64,000 bases of DNA from JBCBSZ01 sp039185015 (GTDB lineage Bacteria > Actinomycetota > Acidimicrobiia > Acidimicrobiales > Poriferisodalaceae). The position numbers and the translations under genes were made by a program. The notes under the pieces are model-generated. The model did not search any database, was not told the origin of the DNA, and saw only the letters and a program-made list of their open reading frames with translations. Below are positions 1 through 8,926 of this stretch, in pieces (the stretch's first letter is position 1; each line of letters starts with the position of its first letter). Where the stretch lies: contig JBCDAU010000023.1 in NCBI GenBank assembly GCA_039185015.1, positions 18,058 to 82,057 of the forward strand. Reading direction: 5' to 3'.

Positions 1-1
1 C

Positions 2-427
2 GACCCGGAGTTGGCCCAGATGGCCGACGCCGTGTCGGCCCGGCTGCGGCGCAACGGGCTGGTGTCGCGCACGGTCCAGATCAAGATCCGCTTCGGGGAC
101 TTCCGCACGATCACGCGCTCGACGACGCTCGCCGATCCGATCGACGACGGCCCGGCGCTGCTCCGAGCCGGACGGGAGCTGTTGGCCTCGGTGGATCCGA
201 CCCCGGGCGTGCGCCTCCTGGGCCTCGGCGCCGCCGGCCTGTCCGACGGCAGCACCCGGCAGATGTCGCTCGACGATCTGCTCGACGACGGCACCGGTTC
301 GGCGGTCGGCGAGGCGGTCGACGCCATACGGGAGCGGTTCGGATCCGCGGCGATCGGCTCGGCCACCGCCGCCGGCCACCGCGGTGCTCGGGTCGACGAT
401 CGGCCGAGTTGGGGACCCGACCGATGA
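2..427 (+). CDS. dinB: DNA polymerase IV, C-terminal fragment (5' end outside window)
   Basis: This is the end of a Y-family translesion DNA polymerase. The visible ~140 residues correspond to the little-finger domain, which grips DNA beside the lesion: a 'RTVQIKIRFGDFRTITRS' strand pair is followed by 'GVRLLGLGAAGLSD', both typical of DinB C-termini. The palm domain and catalytic acidic residues lie upstream of the window. The reading frame is open to base 2, so the methionine or TTG codons seen inside the fragment are internal. The beta-clamp-binding tail expected near the C-terminus may be the 'RQMSLDDLL' segment, which resembles a QxxL-type clamp motif. A DUF3040 gene follows on the same strand after about 150 bases. 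Confidence 0.85.
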   Translation, partial: DPELAQMADAVSARLRRNGLVSRTVQIKIRFGDFRTITRSTTLADPIDDGPALLRAGRELLASVDPTPGVRLLGLGAAGLSDGSTRQMSLDDLLDDGTGSAVGEAVDAIRERFGSAAIGSATAAGHRGARVDDRPSWGPDR

Positions 428-576
428 ACGCTCCAGTCGACGTCTCGGCGGCCGATGGAACACCCATGGGGAGCACGCGAACCACGAGGGGTGGGAAGTC
501 CTCGGCCGGTCGCGTTGTTGCCCCTGTGGAGCTGTGCGAGAATGGGCACATGCGAGCCGGACAGGGGAAGTAAGCC

Positions 577-945
577 GTGCCGCTTTCGGAGGACGAGCAG
601 CGAATCCTCAGCCAGATCGAGGAGCGCTTCTATCAAGACGACCCCGAGTTCGCCCGGGGTGTCGGCGAGACCACGCTCTACCGACACGCGTTCAGGAACA
701 TCCGGTGGGGCCTGCTGGGCTTCCTCGCCGGCGGCGTGCTGCTCGTGGCCGCCCTGTCGTTCTCGTATCTCGTCTCCTTCGTCGGCTTCCTCGTGATCTT
801 CGCCTCGGCCGTGTACATCGAGCGCAACGCCCGCAAGCTGGGCAAGGCCGGTCTCGAGCAGGTGACCGGCAACTTCCGGAGCAGCGGTGGGGGCAACGGC
901 CTCAACCAGCGGTTCCGGAAGCGGTTCCGCAACGAAGAAGAGTGA
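577..945 (+). CDS. DUF3040 family membrane protein
   Basis: A 122-residue protein of the DUF3040 family, which is common in actinobacteria and has no known biochemical function. The N-terminus carries the family motif 'LSEDEQRILSQIEERF'. Two hydrophobic segments at about residues 44-62 and 64-81 form a membrane hairpin, and the basic tail is rich in R, K and N. The GTG start at 577 is preceded by a purine-rich Shine-Dalgarno-like stretch at 562-569. DUF3040 genes often sit shortly upstream of mraZ in actinobacteria; here mraZ is 8 kb downstream with several genes between. A convergent minus-strand operon begins to its right. Confidence 0.8.
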   Translation: MPLSEDEQRILSQIEERFYQDDPEFARGVGETTLYRHAFRNIRWGLLGFLAGGVLLVAALSFSYLVSFVGFLVIFASAVYIERNARKLGKAGLEQVTGNFRSSGGGNGLNQRFRKRFRNEEE

Positions 946-1078
946 TCCGTAGCGCCGTTCGGGCGCAGCGTCGATCTCCCGAGCTCCCCCTCGTCTCGCC
1001 CTCCGGTCCTCACGCGCCGGCCCGCCGCGCTCGACGCCGTCTCGTCCGGCAGTGCTCTCTGCGTCGGCGACCCGGGCG

Positions 1079-3418
1079 CTACTCGGCGGGGGGACTGCCC
1101 GGTCGCCGGCGAGGCCAGCTCGGCGCCAGCGGACGAGGGTCGATCGCCCGACGGAAGCGCTCCCAGCCGGTGTGACCCTTGCGCAGCTCTGCGGCGAGCG
1201 CGTCGGCCTCGTCGATCGTCGCGGTCGCCGAGCTCGACGGTGCTCGTGAGAAGCCGACCTGATCGGCCTCGCGCGCCACCCCGTCGAGCCGCGTCGACGA
1301 CAGCCCGGTGTGCGCCGCGGCGCGTCCGGCGTACTCGCGACGAGTCTCGGCCTCGTGGGGGATGAGCCCGTCGAGGCTGAGCTCGGTCACCAGTGACCGC
1401 CAGGCGGCATCGACCCGTGCCCCCTCGTCGGCCGCACGACGGCGGCGCCGCTCGCGGGACCAGCCAGAGGCGAGTGGCACGAGCAGCACCCAGGCGGCAC
1501 CACCGGCGAGCGCGGTGGCGCCGACGGCCAGCACCGGGCCCGGCAGGCCGCCCGAGCCGTCGCCGCCGGCCGCACCGTCCGCGCCCGTGGCGCCGGGATC
1601 GAGGGCCTCGAGATCCGGGAGCTCCGGTTCGATCGGGGTCTGCGGCGACAGGGCCTCGGCGTCGTCGGTGAGCGGGGCCTCGGTCGTCGTCGGCGTGGCG
1701 CCGATCGCTCCCTCCTGCTGCTCCGGAAGACCCGTGTAGGCGAAGCTGTTCGGGGCGCCGCGGCCGGGGGTCGGCTCGAACGGGACCCAACCGACCTCCG
1801 GGAACCAGATCTCGGGCCAGGCGTGGTAGTGCTCGCCCCGCACCGAGTAGGTGTTCTCGCCGATCAGCTCGCCCCACGTGAACCCGACCGCGACGCGAGC
1901 CGGGATCCCGAGGTGGCGGGCCATCGCAGCGAACGTGCCGGCGAACTGCTCGCAGTAGCCGCGACGCTCGGACAGGAACGTCTCGACTCGGCCGCTGTCG
2001 TGGCCGGAGGCGACGTCGATGTCGTAGGTGAAGTTGCCGATGAAGTAGTCCTGCAGCAACCGCATCTTGTCGTAGGTCGTGGCGCCGTCGGCGGTGACCC
2101 GCTCAGCCTCGGCACGAGCGACCTCGCTGAAGTCGGCGGGCAGCTCGGTGTACCGCTCGAGCAGCTCGGCGGGGATCTCCCCCTGGGCCCGCCGCAGGGT
2201 GTCGGCGTCGAACCGGGGCGAGATCGACTCCACCGTGTAGGTGAACCCCGTCTCGGTGCGGCCGTTGCCGATGAGCGTCGCCGAGTCGGCGTCGAACTGG
2301 ACGTCGCCCTGGTCGATCCGCACGGGGAGGTAGGCCGCCGGGAGCCAGATGTCGGCGAGCTGGGAGACGGTGTAGGTCTGGCGGTTGGTGACCTGGGCGA
2401 CCGGCGGTGGCGTGATGTCGAGCTCCCCCGAGACGACGTCGTACGCCCACTTCCCGCCCCAGACGGCGCCGTCGAAGCGGTCGAGGGCGGTGGTGCGCCA
2501 GTACGCACGCTCGTCGGCGACCACGGTGAAGACCTCGACGGGAGCCTGATCGACGAGCCGACCGCGGATGTCGACCAACGGGCTGAGCGTGACCCGGGTA
2601 CCGCCACCGCTGCCGTCCAGCTCCTTCCAGTCGAAGAGCGGCTCGCTCTCCGCGCCGGGCAGGGCAGGTCCGCCGACGCCCCCGACGACGGCGGCGAGGC
2701 CCACGAGCGCCGCTCCCGTCGCGAGCTGGTGCGTCCGGCGGCGACGAGCGGCGTCGGTTCGGCGGGGTCGGCGATCGAGGCGGTAGGTGAGGAGGAAGAA
2801 GAGCGCGAGCGCCGTGTACCCGACGGCGCCGAGGATGCGTCCGTCGTCGACGCCGAGCATCCCGACGAACAGCACGAGCACGAAGCTCGGTACGAGGGCG
2901 TGCACCGGGAGCCGGGCCCGGAAGGCGGTGGTGTCGGCGCCGAACGCGACGACCCACACGCCGATCATGCCGGCGAGCACGAAGCCGGGGAGCGGCTCGG
3001 TCGGTGCCTTCACCACCCCGAAGGCGTCCCAGGCGGCGGTGAGGTCGGTGCGGGCGGCGTCGAGGGTGTCGGAGGTCGGAAGTCCGTAGGCCTGGAGGGT
3101 CGGGTAGCGCACCCATGCGGTGACGAGGACCAGCACGACGAGCTGGGCCAGCGTCGAACGGATCATCCCGAAGCCGACGCGGCGGGTGATCGAGGCGATC
3201 ACGTGCGCGGCGAGGCCGGCGAGCAGGAGGTCGACCAGGACGCTGTTGTCGTCGAAGAGGCGACTGAGGCCGGCGACGGCGGCGAGCGTGACGACCGTGA
3301 GCGCCAGCTCGGCGGCGATCGGCTCGGCGGCGCGTGGCGCTGCCTGGCGGGGAGCTGCGGCGGGGGCCGCGGGCGGCGCGCTCGACGCGGCGGCCGGTCG
3401 TTCGACGGTGGCGGTCAT
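1079..3418 (-). CDS. TgpA-like transmembrane transglutaminase-fold protein
   Basis: A 779-residue membrane protein. The N-terminal third is a bundle of hydrophobic helices (DUF3488/TgpA type). A large extracytoplasmic region then contains a transglutaminase/cysteine-protease core with 'RRGYCEQFAG' (Cys489) and 'HYHAWPE' (His532). The third catalytic position reads Glu548 in 'PFEPTPG' where many family members have Asp. A further hydrophobic segment precedes a cytoplasmic DUF4129-like tail. It is the last gene of a moxR-DUF58-tgpA operon; its ATG overlaps the DUF58 stop as ATGA. The frame is open 16 codons further upstream, but the overlap favours this start. The physiological substrate is unknown; the core fold predicts a protease or transglutaminase acting outside the membrane. 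Confidence 0.85.
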   Translation of the reverse strand: MTATVERPAAASSAPPAAPAAAPRQAAPRAAEPIAAELALTVVTLAAVAGLSRLFDDNSVLVDLLLAGLAAHVIASITRRVGFGMIRSTLAQLVVLVLVTAWVRYPTLQAYGLPTSDTLDAARTDLTAAWDAFGVVKAPTEPLPGFVLAGMIGVWVVAFGADTTAFRARLPVHALVPSFVLVLFVGMLGVDDGRILGAVGYTALALFFLLTYRLDRRPRRTDAARRRRTHQLATGAALVGLAAVVGGVGGPALPGAESEPLFDWKELDGSGGGTRVTLSPLVDIRGRLVDQAPVEVFTVVADERAYWRTTALDRFDGAVWGGKWAYDVVSGELDITPPPVAQVTNRQTYTVSQLADIWLPAAYLPVRIDQGDVQFDADSATLIGNGRTETGFTYTVESISPRFDADTLRRAQGEIPAELLERYTELPADFSEVARAEAERVTADGATTYDKMRLLQDYFIGNFTYDIDVASGHDSGRVETFLSERRGYCEQFAGTFAAMARHLGIPARVAVGFTWGELIGENTYSVRGEHYHAWPEIWFPEVGWVPFEPTPGRGAPNSFAYTGLPEQQEGAIGATPTTTEAPLTDDAEALSPQTPIEPELPDLEALDPGATGADGAAGGDGSGGLPGPVLAVGATALAGGAAWVLLVPLASGWSRERRRRRAADEGARVDAAWRSLVTELSLDGLIPHEAETRREYAGRAAAHTGLSSTRLDGVAREADQVGFSRAPSSSATATIDEADALAAELRKGHTGWERFRRAIDPRPLAPSWPRRRPGSPPAE

Positions 3419-4608
3419 GTGGTGGCCCTCTGCATCCGTCCTCCGGTCCGCACCGCCCGTTCCCACGCCGTCGCGAAGTCCGCGCCGCCGTGGACGGTGA
3501 CGACCCCGGGCCGCTCGGGCTCGAAGTCGGGTGGTGCCGCCGGGTCCCAGGCCGACGGCCGGACGTCGATCACGTACACGGAGGCGAACGACCGACCGGT
3601 GCGGAGGAGTTCCCCGAGCTCGTCAGGGGCACCGTTGGCCGTGACCCCGACGAAGGCACCACCTCCCGAGGAGCGGAGCGAGGAGAGCACGCTGCGCAAC
3701 GACCCGTGACCGCTGGGCGAGGTGGTGGCCAGGTACTCCATGATCGCATCGAGGTGGGCGTGGCCGGCCCCGAAGCCGGAGTCGCCGCCGTCGGTCGTGC
3801 GGAGACGAACGAGATCGTGGCGGGTCGACGAGGCGACGAGCAGGCTCGCCGCCGCCGAGACGGCCAGCTCGAACGACCCGGGGGTGTGGACCGAGCGGCG
3901 CAGGTCGAGCAGGAGGGTGAGCTTGCCCTGCCAGGGCAGCTCGTCCTGGCGGACCATGATCTCGCCCCGCCGGGCCGTCGTCGGCCAGTGCACTCGCCGC
4001 AGGTCGTCGCCGACCACGTAGTCGCGGAGCGCGTAGAAGTCGTCGCCGACGCGTCCGATGCCGTGGTGGGCGGCGGAGCGGTTCTGGGCGTCGTTGCCGA
4101 GGGTGGTGGCGACCGCGGTGACCGGGTGGATGCGGGGGTAGACCGTCACCTCGGCCCGAGGTGCGGCGACCATCTTCACCGAGGCCAGACCGAGTGGATC
4201 GCTGATCTCCAGCCGGAGCGGACCGATCGACAGGACGCCGCGTCGCTCCGTCGGCAGCTGGTAGGCGAGCCGGCTGGTCTGTCCGACCTTGACCGGACCG
4301 ACCTCGGCGGTGGCGCCCGGCGTGCCGGTGACCGGGTCGGTGAGCTGGAGGACCGGCGTTCGGCGGCGGGCGACGTTGGTGACCGCCAGCTCGACCCGGC
4401 TGGCGTCGCCGGCGTGTACTCGGGCGGGCCGCACGGTGCGGTCGACCGAGAGGCGGATGCGAGCCATCGCCACCCAGATCGTGGCGGCGAGGAGGACGGC
4501 GCCGACCACGGCGCCGATGACGAAGAGGTCGAAGACGCCGAGGATCCGCCCTGCCGCGATCAGCACGATCGAGAGCGCGCCGGCGGCCCAGCCCGATCGG
4601 GTCAGCAT
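3415..4608 (-). CDS. DUF58 domain protein
   Basis: A 397-residue protein with two membrane helices at the N-terminus (about residues 8-25 and 29-48) followed by an immunoglobulin-like segment and the DUF58 domain. The family signature is clear: 'GDDFYALRDYVVGDDLRRVHW' is interrupted only by normal spacing, followed by 'RRGEIMVRQ'. DUF58 proteins are encoded beside MoxR ATPases and TgpA-type proteins and resemble von Willebrand factor A domains, so a role with the ATPase in assembling or regulating an envelope complex is inferred from the family. It starts 50 bases after the moxR stop and overlaps the transglutaminase gene by four bases. Confidence 0.88.
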   Translation of the reverse strand: MLTRSGWAAGALSIVLIAAGRILGVFDLFVIGAVVGAVLLAATIWVAMARIRLSVDRTVRPARVHAGDASRVELAVTNVARRRTPVLQLTDPVTGTPGATAEVGPVKVGQTSRLAYQLPTERRGVLSIGPLRLEISDPLGLASVKMVAAPRAEVTVYPRIHPVTAVATTLGNDAQNRSAAHHGIGRVGDDFYALRDYVVGDDLRRVHWPTTARRGEIMVRQDELPWQGKLTLLLDLRRSVHTPGSFELAVSAAASLLVASSTRHDLVRLRTTDGGDSGFGAGHAHLDAIMEYLATTSPSGHGSLRSVLSSLRSSGGGAFVGVTANGAPDELGELLRTGRSFASVYVIDVRPSAWDPAAPPDFEPERPGVVTVHGGADFATAWERAVRTGGRMQRATT

Positions 4609-4657
4609 CGCCGGCTCGCGCGGATCCGTGGCATCAGCGGAGTCGGCTCCGCATCGA

Positions 4658-5662
4658 TCACGCCTCGGCGCTGGTCGGGACCGGCACGGCCCGGAGGACC
4701 TCGGTGATCACGTCCCCGGCATCGAGGCCTTGGAGCCGGGCCTCGGGCGTGAGGCCCACGCGATGGGCCAGCACCGGCACGGCCAGCTCGCGGAGGTCGT
4801 CGGGCACGACGTAGTCGCGGGAGCGTGCGGCGGCGAGCGCTCGGCCGGCCCGCTGCAGGGCGAGCGTGGCTCGCGGTGAGATGCCCAGCGCGAGCGCCGG
4901 GTGCTGCCGGGTCGCCTCGGCGATCTCGACGATGTACCGCTGGAGGCTCGGCGCGACGTGGATCGTGCGCGCGGCCTTGGTCATCGCGATGACGTCGCCC
5001 ACGGACACGACCGGATCGACGGTGTGGGAGCCGGCGGAGTCGGCGCCGTGGGTCGTGAGGATCTCCAGCGCGGCGTCGCGGGACGGGTAGCCCATCGAGA
5101 TGCGCATGAAGAAGCGGTCGAGCTGGGACTCGGGCAGGGGATAGGTGCCCTCGTGGTCGATCGGGTTCTGGGTGGCCACGACCATGAAGGGCGCGTCCAG
5201 CGGATAGGTGCGGCCGTCGACGGTGACCTGTCGCTCCTCCATGGCCTCCAGCAGCGCGCTCTGGGTCTTCGGTGACGCCCGGTTGACCTCGTCGGCGAGG
5301 ACGAGGTTGTTGAACACCGGTCCCTGCCGGAAGCGGAACTCGTCGGTGGACCGGTCCCAGACCGACACGCCGACGACGTCGCTCGGGAGGACGTCGGGAG
5401 TGAACTGGATGCGGCCGAACGAGCCCGAGATCGAGCCGGCGAGCGCCTTCGCGAGGCTGGTCTTGCCGACACCGGGCACGTCCTCGACGAGGAGGTGGCC
5501 CTCGGCGACGAGGCACACCAGCGCCTGCTCGACGACGGTGCGCTTGCCCTGGATGACCCGCTCGACGTTGCCCACGACGCGACCGAACAACTCCGAGAAG
5601 GTCGGGCGGGGGGTCGGTGTGCCGGTCGCAGCGGGGGCTGCGGAGACGTCCTGATCGGTCAC
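4658..5662 (-). CDS. MoxR-family AAA+ ATPase
   Basis: A 334-residue AAA+ ATPase. The Walker A loop 'EDVPGVGKTS', the Walker B region 'LVLADEVNRASPKTQSALLEAMEE' split across its normal strand and helix, and the sensor segment 'VVATQNPIDHEGTYPLPESQLDRF' are all intact. MoxR proteins act as chaperone-like ATPases with DUF58/VWA partners; the two following genes supply such a partner and a transglutaminase-fold membrane protein. Two GTG starts are possible, at 5671 and 5662. A -10-like hexamer (TAGTCT, 5677-5672) directly abuts the first, so transcription would begin within or after it, and the GTG at 5662 is preferred. Confidence 0.92.
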   Translation of the reverse strand: MTDQDVSAAPAATGTPTPRPTFSELFGRVVGNVERVIQGKRTVVEQALVCLVAEGHLLVEDVPGVGKTSLAKALAGSISGSFGRIQFTPDVLPSDVVGVSVWDRSTDEFRFRQGPVFNNLVLADEVNRASPKTQSALLEAMEERQVTVDGRTYPLDAPFMVVATQNPIDHEGTYPLPESQLDRFFMRISMGYPSRDAALEILTTHGADSAGSHTVDPVVSVGDVIAMTKAARTIHVAPSLQRYIVEIAEATRQHPALALGISPRATLALQRAGRALAAARSRDYVVPDDLRELAVPVLAHRVGLTPEARLQGLDAGDVITEVLRAVPVPTSAEA

Positions 5663-5671
5663 GATCCACAC

Positions 5672-5677
5672 AGACTA
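5672..5677 (-). promoter_or_regulatory. -10-like hexamer for the moxR operon
   Basis: TAGTCT lies nine bases before the GTG at 5662 on the minus strand. It matches the TANNNT form of actinobacterial -10 elements. No convincing -35 is seen. Confidence 0.4.
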
Positions 5678-5767
5678 CGCAGGCATCTCCGTCGGGGGTA
5701 TCGCGGTGACGCCGCAGATGTCGCGCCGCGCCGGCATCGCGGGTGGGCGGCGCGTGACGGAGACGGG

Positions 5768-5773
5768 TAACGT
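5768..5773 (+). promoter_or_regulatory. -10-like hexamer, probable leaderless start
   Basis: TAACGT is seven bases before the ATG of the acyl-CoA dehydrogenase. No Shine-Dalgarno sequence is present, which fits transcription starting at or next to the ATG. Confidence 0.45.
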
Positions 5774-5780
5774 CGGTCGC

Positions 5781-7031
5781 ATGCAGCCGACCTACAGCGC
5801 CGAGGCAGACGCCTACCGGGAGAAGGTGCAGGCCTTCCTCGCCGAGCACCTTCCGTCCGACTGGGCCGGCATCGGTGCCCTCGGAGACGAGGAACGTGAC
5901 CAGTTCGTCGAGGACTGGCGGGCGATCCTGTCGTCCAACGGCCTCCTGGCCCCGGAGTGGCCCCAGGAGTACGGCGGTGGTGGCCTCTCGCACCTCGAGA
6001 AGGTCGTGCTCGCCGAGGAGTTCGCGAAGGCGGGCGTCCCGCCGGGCGGACCGAACGACGTCTTCGGCATCCAGATGGTCGGCAACACCATCATCCACTG
6101 GGGGACCGAGGAGCAGAAGAAGCACTTCCTGCCCCGCATCCTCTCCGGCGAGGATCGCTGGTGTCAGGGCTACTCCGAGCCGAACGCCGGCTCCGACCTC
6201 GGCAACCTCGGCTGTCGGGCCGAGCTCGACGGCGACGAGTGGGTCATCAACGGCCAGAAGATCTGGACGTCGGCCGGCCACCTGGCCAACTGGATCTTCG
6301 TGCTCACCCGCACCGACAGCGATGCGGTGAAGCACAAGGGCATCACCTTCCTGTTGGTGCCGATGGACCAGCCGGGTGTCGAGGTCCGCCCGATCCAGAT
6401 GATCTCCGGCGAGTCGGAGTTCAACGAGGTCTTCTTCTCCGACGCCCGCGCGGCCAAGGAGAACGTGATCGGCGAGGTCAACGGCGGCTGGGGCGTCGCC
6501 ATGACGCTGCTCGGCTTCGAGCGTGGCGAGGCCGCGGCGACCACCTCGATCGGCTACCAGGCCGAGGTCGACCGCCTGCTCGAGCTCGCCAAGGCCTCCG
6601 GACGCCTCGACGACCCGGTCATCCGCGAGCGGCTGGCCTGGTGCTACAGCAAGGTGAAGATCATGAAGTGGAACGGGCAGCGGGTGCTGACCCAGTTCCT
6701 CGCGGGCGAGTCGCCCGGGCCCGAGGCGTCGCTCTCGAAGCTCTTCTGGAGCGAGTACCACCTCAAGGTCACCGAGCTCGCCGTCGACCTGCTCGGCGCT
6801 GACGGCATGGTCCCCACCGGGACCGCCCCGGGCTCGGCGTTCGGGGCCGACAGCCCCGGCACGGACCCGACCGACGCCAAGCGCTGGGTCGACACCTTCC
6901 TCAACGCCCGGGCCGGCACGATCTACGCCGGTACCAGCCAGGTGCAGCGCAACATCATCGGTGAGATGGTGCTCGGCCTGCCCAAGGAGCCCCGCGCCGA
7001 CCGCGGCGCCTGGAAGGACATCCCGAAGTAG
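5781..7031 (+). CDS. Acyl-CoA dehydrogenase
   Basis: A 416-residue flavoenzyme that oxidises the alpha-beta bond of an acyl-CoA thioester. Family landmarks are present: the FAD/substrate signature 'WCQGYSEPNAGSDL', 'GQKIWTSAGHLANW', and the C-terminal 'NARAGTIYAGTSQVQRNIIGEMVLGLP'-type segment, which binds FAD from the neighbouring subunit. The N-terminal 'PEWPQEYGG' motif matches the actinobacterial FadE group that acts on branched, long-chain or steroid side-chain CoA esters, but the substrate cannot be read from sequence. The frame is open 25 codons upstream; the ATG at 5781 is chosen because family similarity begins there and a -10-like hexamer lies just before it. Its stop shares one base with the next start. 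Confidence 0.92.
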   Translation: MQPTYSAEADAYREKVQAFLAEHLPSDWAGIGALGDEERDQFVEDWRAILSSNGLLAPEWPQEYGGGGLSHLEKVVLAEEFAKAGVPPGGPNDVFGIQMVGNTIIHWGTEEQKKHFLPRILSGEDRWCQGYSEPNAGSDLGNLGCRAELDGDEWVINGQKIWTSAGHLANWIFVLTRTDSDAVKHKGITFLLVPMDQPGVEVRPIQMISGESEFNEVFFSDARAAKENVIGEVNGGWGVAMTLLGFERGEAAATTSIGYQAEVDRLLELAKASGRLDDPVIRERLAWCYSKVKIMKWNGQRVLTQFLAGESPGPEASLSKLFWSEYHLKVTELAVDLLGADGMVPTGTAPGSAFGADSPGTDPTDAKRWVDTFLNARAGTIYAGTSQVQRNIIGEMVLGLPKEPRADRGAWKDIPK

Positions 7032-7300
7032 TGGCCGACCCGGCCGACGACGCCCGATCCTGGCCTCGGGTCGTCGTCGCGGTGCTCCGGCGCCCCCGAC
7101 TCTGGCCCGTCGCGATCTCCCAGGTGGTCCGGCTCCGTCGGCCCGGGTGGTGGCGTCGTCCGCCGTTCCTGCCCGTGCCCGACGCCGCGTGGCGGCGGTG
7201 GCGGCTCGTCACGGTGTACGGCGACGACCGCCCGCCGACCGCCGATGACGTCGTGACCTGGCTCGAGTGGCGCCGCCGGTGGACCGAGGTCGCGGCGTGA
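7031..7300 (+). CDS. Small conserved hypothetical protein
   Basis: An 89-residue basic protein beginning at a GTG that shares one base with the acyl-CoA dehydrogenase stop (TAGTG), so the two are translationally coupled. It is rich in R, W and P, with 'RRPGWWRRPPFLPVPDAAW' in the middle. There is no signal peptide or membrane helix. I do not recognise a named family; short proteins of this composition occur in other actinobacteria beside metabolic genes. Its function is unknown. Confidence 0.6.
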   Translation: MADPADDARSWPRVVVAVLRRPRLWPVAISQVVRLRRPGWWRRPPFLPVPDAAWRRWRLVTVYGDDRPPTADDVVTWLEWRRRWTEVAA

Positions 7301-7341
7301 CGCCCCGTGACAACTCGTCACCGGCGCGCGAGCGCCTTCGT

Positions 7342-7347
7342 TAGTCT
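7342..7347 (+). promoter_or_regulatory. -10-like hexamer, probable leaderless start
   Basis: TAGTCT lies six bases before the ATG of the HNH gene at 7354, and there is no Shine-Dalgarno sequence. Confidence 0.45.
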
Positions 7348-7353
7348 CCACAC

Positions 7354-7941
7354 ATGGTCATGACGGCCGAGGAGCGGATCGACGACGTCGATCGGGACGC
7401 GGCCGACCAGCGCCGCCCGCTCGGCTCGTCGCGGCGGTCGCTCGTGCTCAACGCGACGTTCGAGCCGATCTCGGTCGTGAGCTGGCGTCGGGCCATCGTC
7501 CTCGTCGTCGCCGGCCGCGCCGAGTGCGTCGAGACCGACGGTGCCGCCGTCCGTTCCGAGCGCCTGACCGTCGAGGTCCCGTCGGTCGTTCGTCTCACCC
7601 GCTACGTCCGGGTGCCGCATCGTCGCCACGCCCCGCTGTCGCGCCGGGCGGTCCTGGTCCGCGACCGGTGGACCTGTCAGTACTGCGGCGCGCGCGCCGA
7701 CGGCATCGACCACGTCCAGCCCCGGAGTCGCGACGGCGCGCACGCGTGGGACAACGTCGTCGCCGCCTGTCGGAGCTGCAACGCTCGCAAGGGCGACCGC
7801 CTGCTCTCCGAGACCGGGTTCCGGCTCCGCACCAGGCCCACGGCACCGCCGGCCATGTCCGCCGCGGCGCTGGCGCTTCGGTCGGTGCCCTCGACCTGGG
7901 CGTCCTACCTGCCGCCCGACCGACCGGCGCTGAGCGCATGA
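7354..7941 (+). CDS. HNH endonuclease domain protein
   Basis: A 195-residue protein with a compact HNH domain in its second half: 'CQYCG' and 'CRSCNARKGDR' supply a zinc-binding CxxC pair, and 'DHVQPRSRDGAHAWDNVV' gives the central catalytic His and Asn. The N-terminal part ('SLVLNATFEPISVVSWRRA') is typical of the widespread actinobacterial HNH family whose members are chromosomal single-copy genes of unknown biological role. Nuclease activity is predicted from the motif only. The stop codon overlaps the next ATG as ATGA, so it is coupled to the lipoate-ligase-like gene. Confidence 0.88.
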   Translation: MVMTAEERIDDVDRDAADQRRPLGSSRRSLVLNATFEPISVVSWRRAIVLVVAGRAECVETDGAAVRSERLTVEVPSVVRLTRYVRVPHRRHAPLSRRAVLVRDRWTCQYCGARADGIDHVQPRSRDGAHAWDNVVAACRSCNARKGDRLLSETGFRLRTRPTAPPAMSAAALALRSVPSTWASYLPPDRPALSA

Positions 7942-8642
7942 CCATGTCGTTGCCGGTCGGGGTCAGCGGCCAGTGGACCCGTGAATGGCGTCGGGGCGAG
8001 GCCGGGGTGCTGCACTCCCGCGGCCTCCCCGATCCGGTCATCCGCGAGGTCTCCATCCTCTCGGTCCGCAACCGGGCCGTCGTGCTCGGCTCGGCGCAGC
8101 GCTTCGACGAGGTCGACCTCGAAGCGGCCGCGGCCGCAGGCGTCGAGATCGTCCAGCGCCGGGGTGGCGGGGGAGCGGTCTGGCTCGCCCCCGGTGAGCA
8201 GCTCTGGCTGGACGTCGTGGTCCCGACCGGCGACGAGCTCTGGGATGCGGACGTCGGTCGTGCCTTCCTCTGGCTGGGCGACGTCTGGGAGGCGGCGCTC
8301 GCCGACCTCGGCGTCAAGGCCGTCACCCACCGACGGGGCCTGATCCGTTCACCCCGCTCGTCGTCGATCTGCTTCGCCGGCCTCGGCCCGGGCGAGATCC
8401 ACGTCGACGGAGCCAAGCTCGTCGGCATGAGCCAACGCAGGGTGCGCGACGCCTCCCGGTTCCAGTGCGTCGTCTACGACCGCTTCGACCCCGCCCCGCT
8501 CGTCGACGTGCTCGCCATGGAGCCCGATGAGCGGCCCGTCGCCGTGGGTGAGCTGCTCGCCACCTGCGTGGGCCTCCAGGACGTCGCCCCCGGCACGTCC
8601 CTGGCCGATCTCGAGTCGGCCGTCCTCCGCCGTTTGAGCTGA
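7938..8642 (+). CDS. Lipoate-protein ligase A family protein
   Basis: A 234-residue protein with the BPL/LplA/LipB fold, which attaches lipoyl, octanoyl or biotinyl groups to a lysine of a carrier protein. Key features are 'RRGGGGAVWLAPGEQLWLDV' and 'HVDGAKLVGMSQRR', whose lysine corresponds to the active-site lysine of lipoate ligases. Family members include ligases, octanoyltransferases and amidotransferases, so the exact reaction is open. The ATG overlaps the HNH stop codon. The coding sequence ends inside the first copy of a direct repeat, and a hairpin begins ten bases after the stop. Confidence 0.75.
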   Translation: MTMSLPVGVSGQWTREWRRGEAGVLHSRGLPDPVIREVSILSVRNRAVVLGSAQRFDEVDLEAAAAAGVEIVQRRGGGGAVWLAPGEQLWLDVVVPTGDELWDADVGRAFLWLGDVWEAALADLGVKAVTHRRGLIRSPRSSSICFAGLGPGEIHVDGAKLVGMSQRRVRDASRFQCVVYDRFDPAPLVDVLAMEPDERPVAVGELLATCVGLQDVAPGTSLADLESAVLRRLS

Positions 8643-8769
8643 GTTCATGCCCGGGTGGGGCCCCGGAGCCCCACCCTCCTCCCGGTGTCCTCGCCCTGGC
8701 GGGCTGCGGCCCGGGCCGTGCTGAGTTCATGCCCGGGTGGGGCCCCGGAGCCCCACCCTCCTCCCGGTG
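8639..8769 (+). repeat. Intergenic hairpin element, copy A (tandem 49-bp repeats)
   Basis: Two identical 49-base segments, 8639-8687 and 8721-8769, lie 82 bases apart. Each contains a perfect 9-bp stem (GGGTGGGGC/GCCCCACCC) around a CCCGGA loop, at 8653-8676 and 8735-8758. Between them a second weaker dyad, GCCC/GGGC, lies within a block shared with the elements at 33476 and 39981. The first copy includes the stop codon of the lipoate-ligase gene. A transcription terminator or mRNA 3'-end role is possible, but no U-tract follows. Confidence 0.8.
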
Positions 8770-8926
8770 GCGCGGTCGTCTCACGCCGTCCCACCCCGGC
8801 GCTCGCGAGACCGTCCCACCGGCTCCCACCCCGAGACAGCGTGTTTTCCTGCTTTTTCGATCATTCTGCTGATCCACTGAACGCCCATCGTGGTGAAAGG
8901 TCGCCCTCAGGTGCCCGTTTGGTGCC

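Noticed and set aside
955..970. GCGCC/GGCGC hairpin after the DUF3040 gene as terminator
   Set aside because: The stem is only five base pairs with no T-run; such short dyads are frequent at this GC content.
384..1175. Plus-strand open frame of 263 codons across dinB end and the DUF3040 gene
   Set aside because: It overlaps two better-supported genes in another frame and has Arg-rich shadow composition.
1823..3709. Long plus-strand open frame of 628 codons opposite the transglutaminase gene
   Set aside because: It is a high-GC shadow: the protein is Arg/Gly/Glu-rich without a fold, while the opposite strand has clear domains and catalytic residues.
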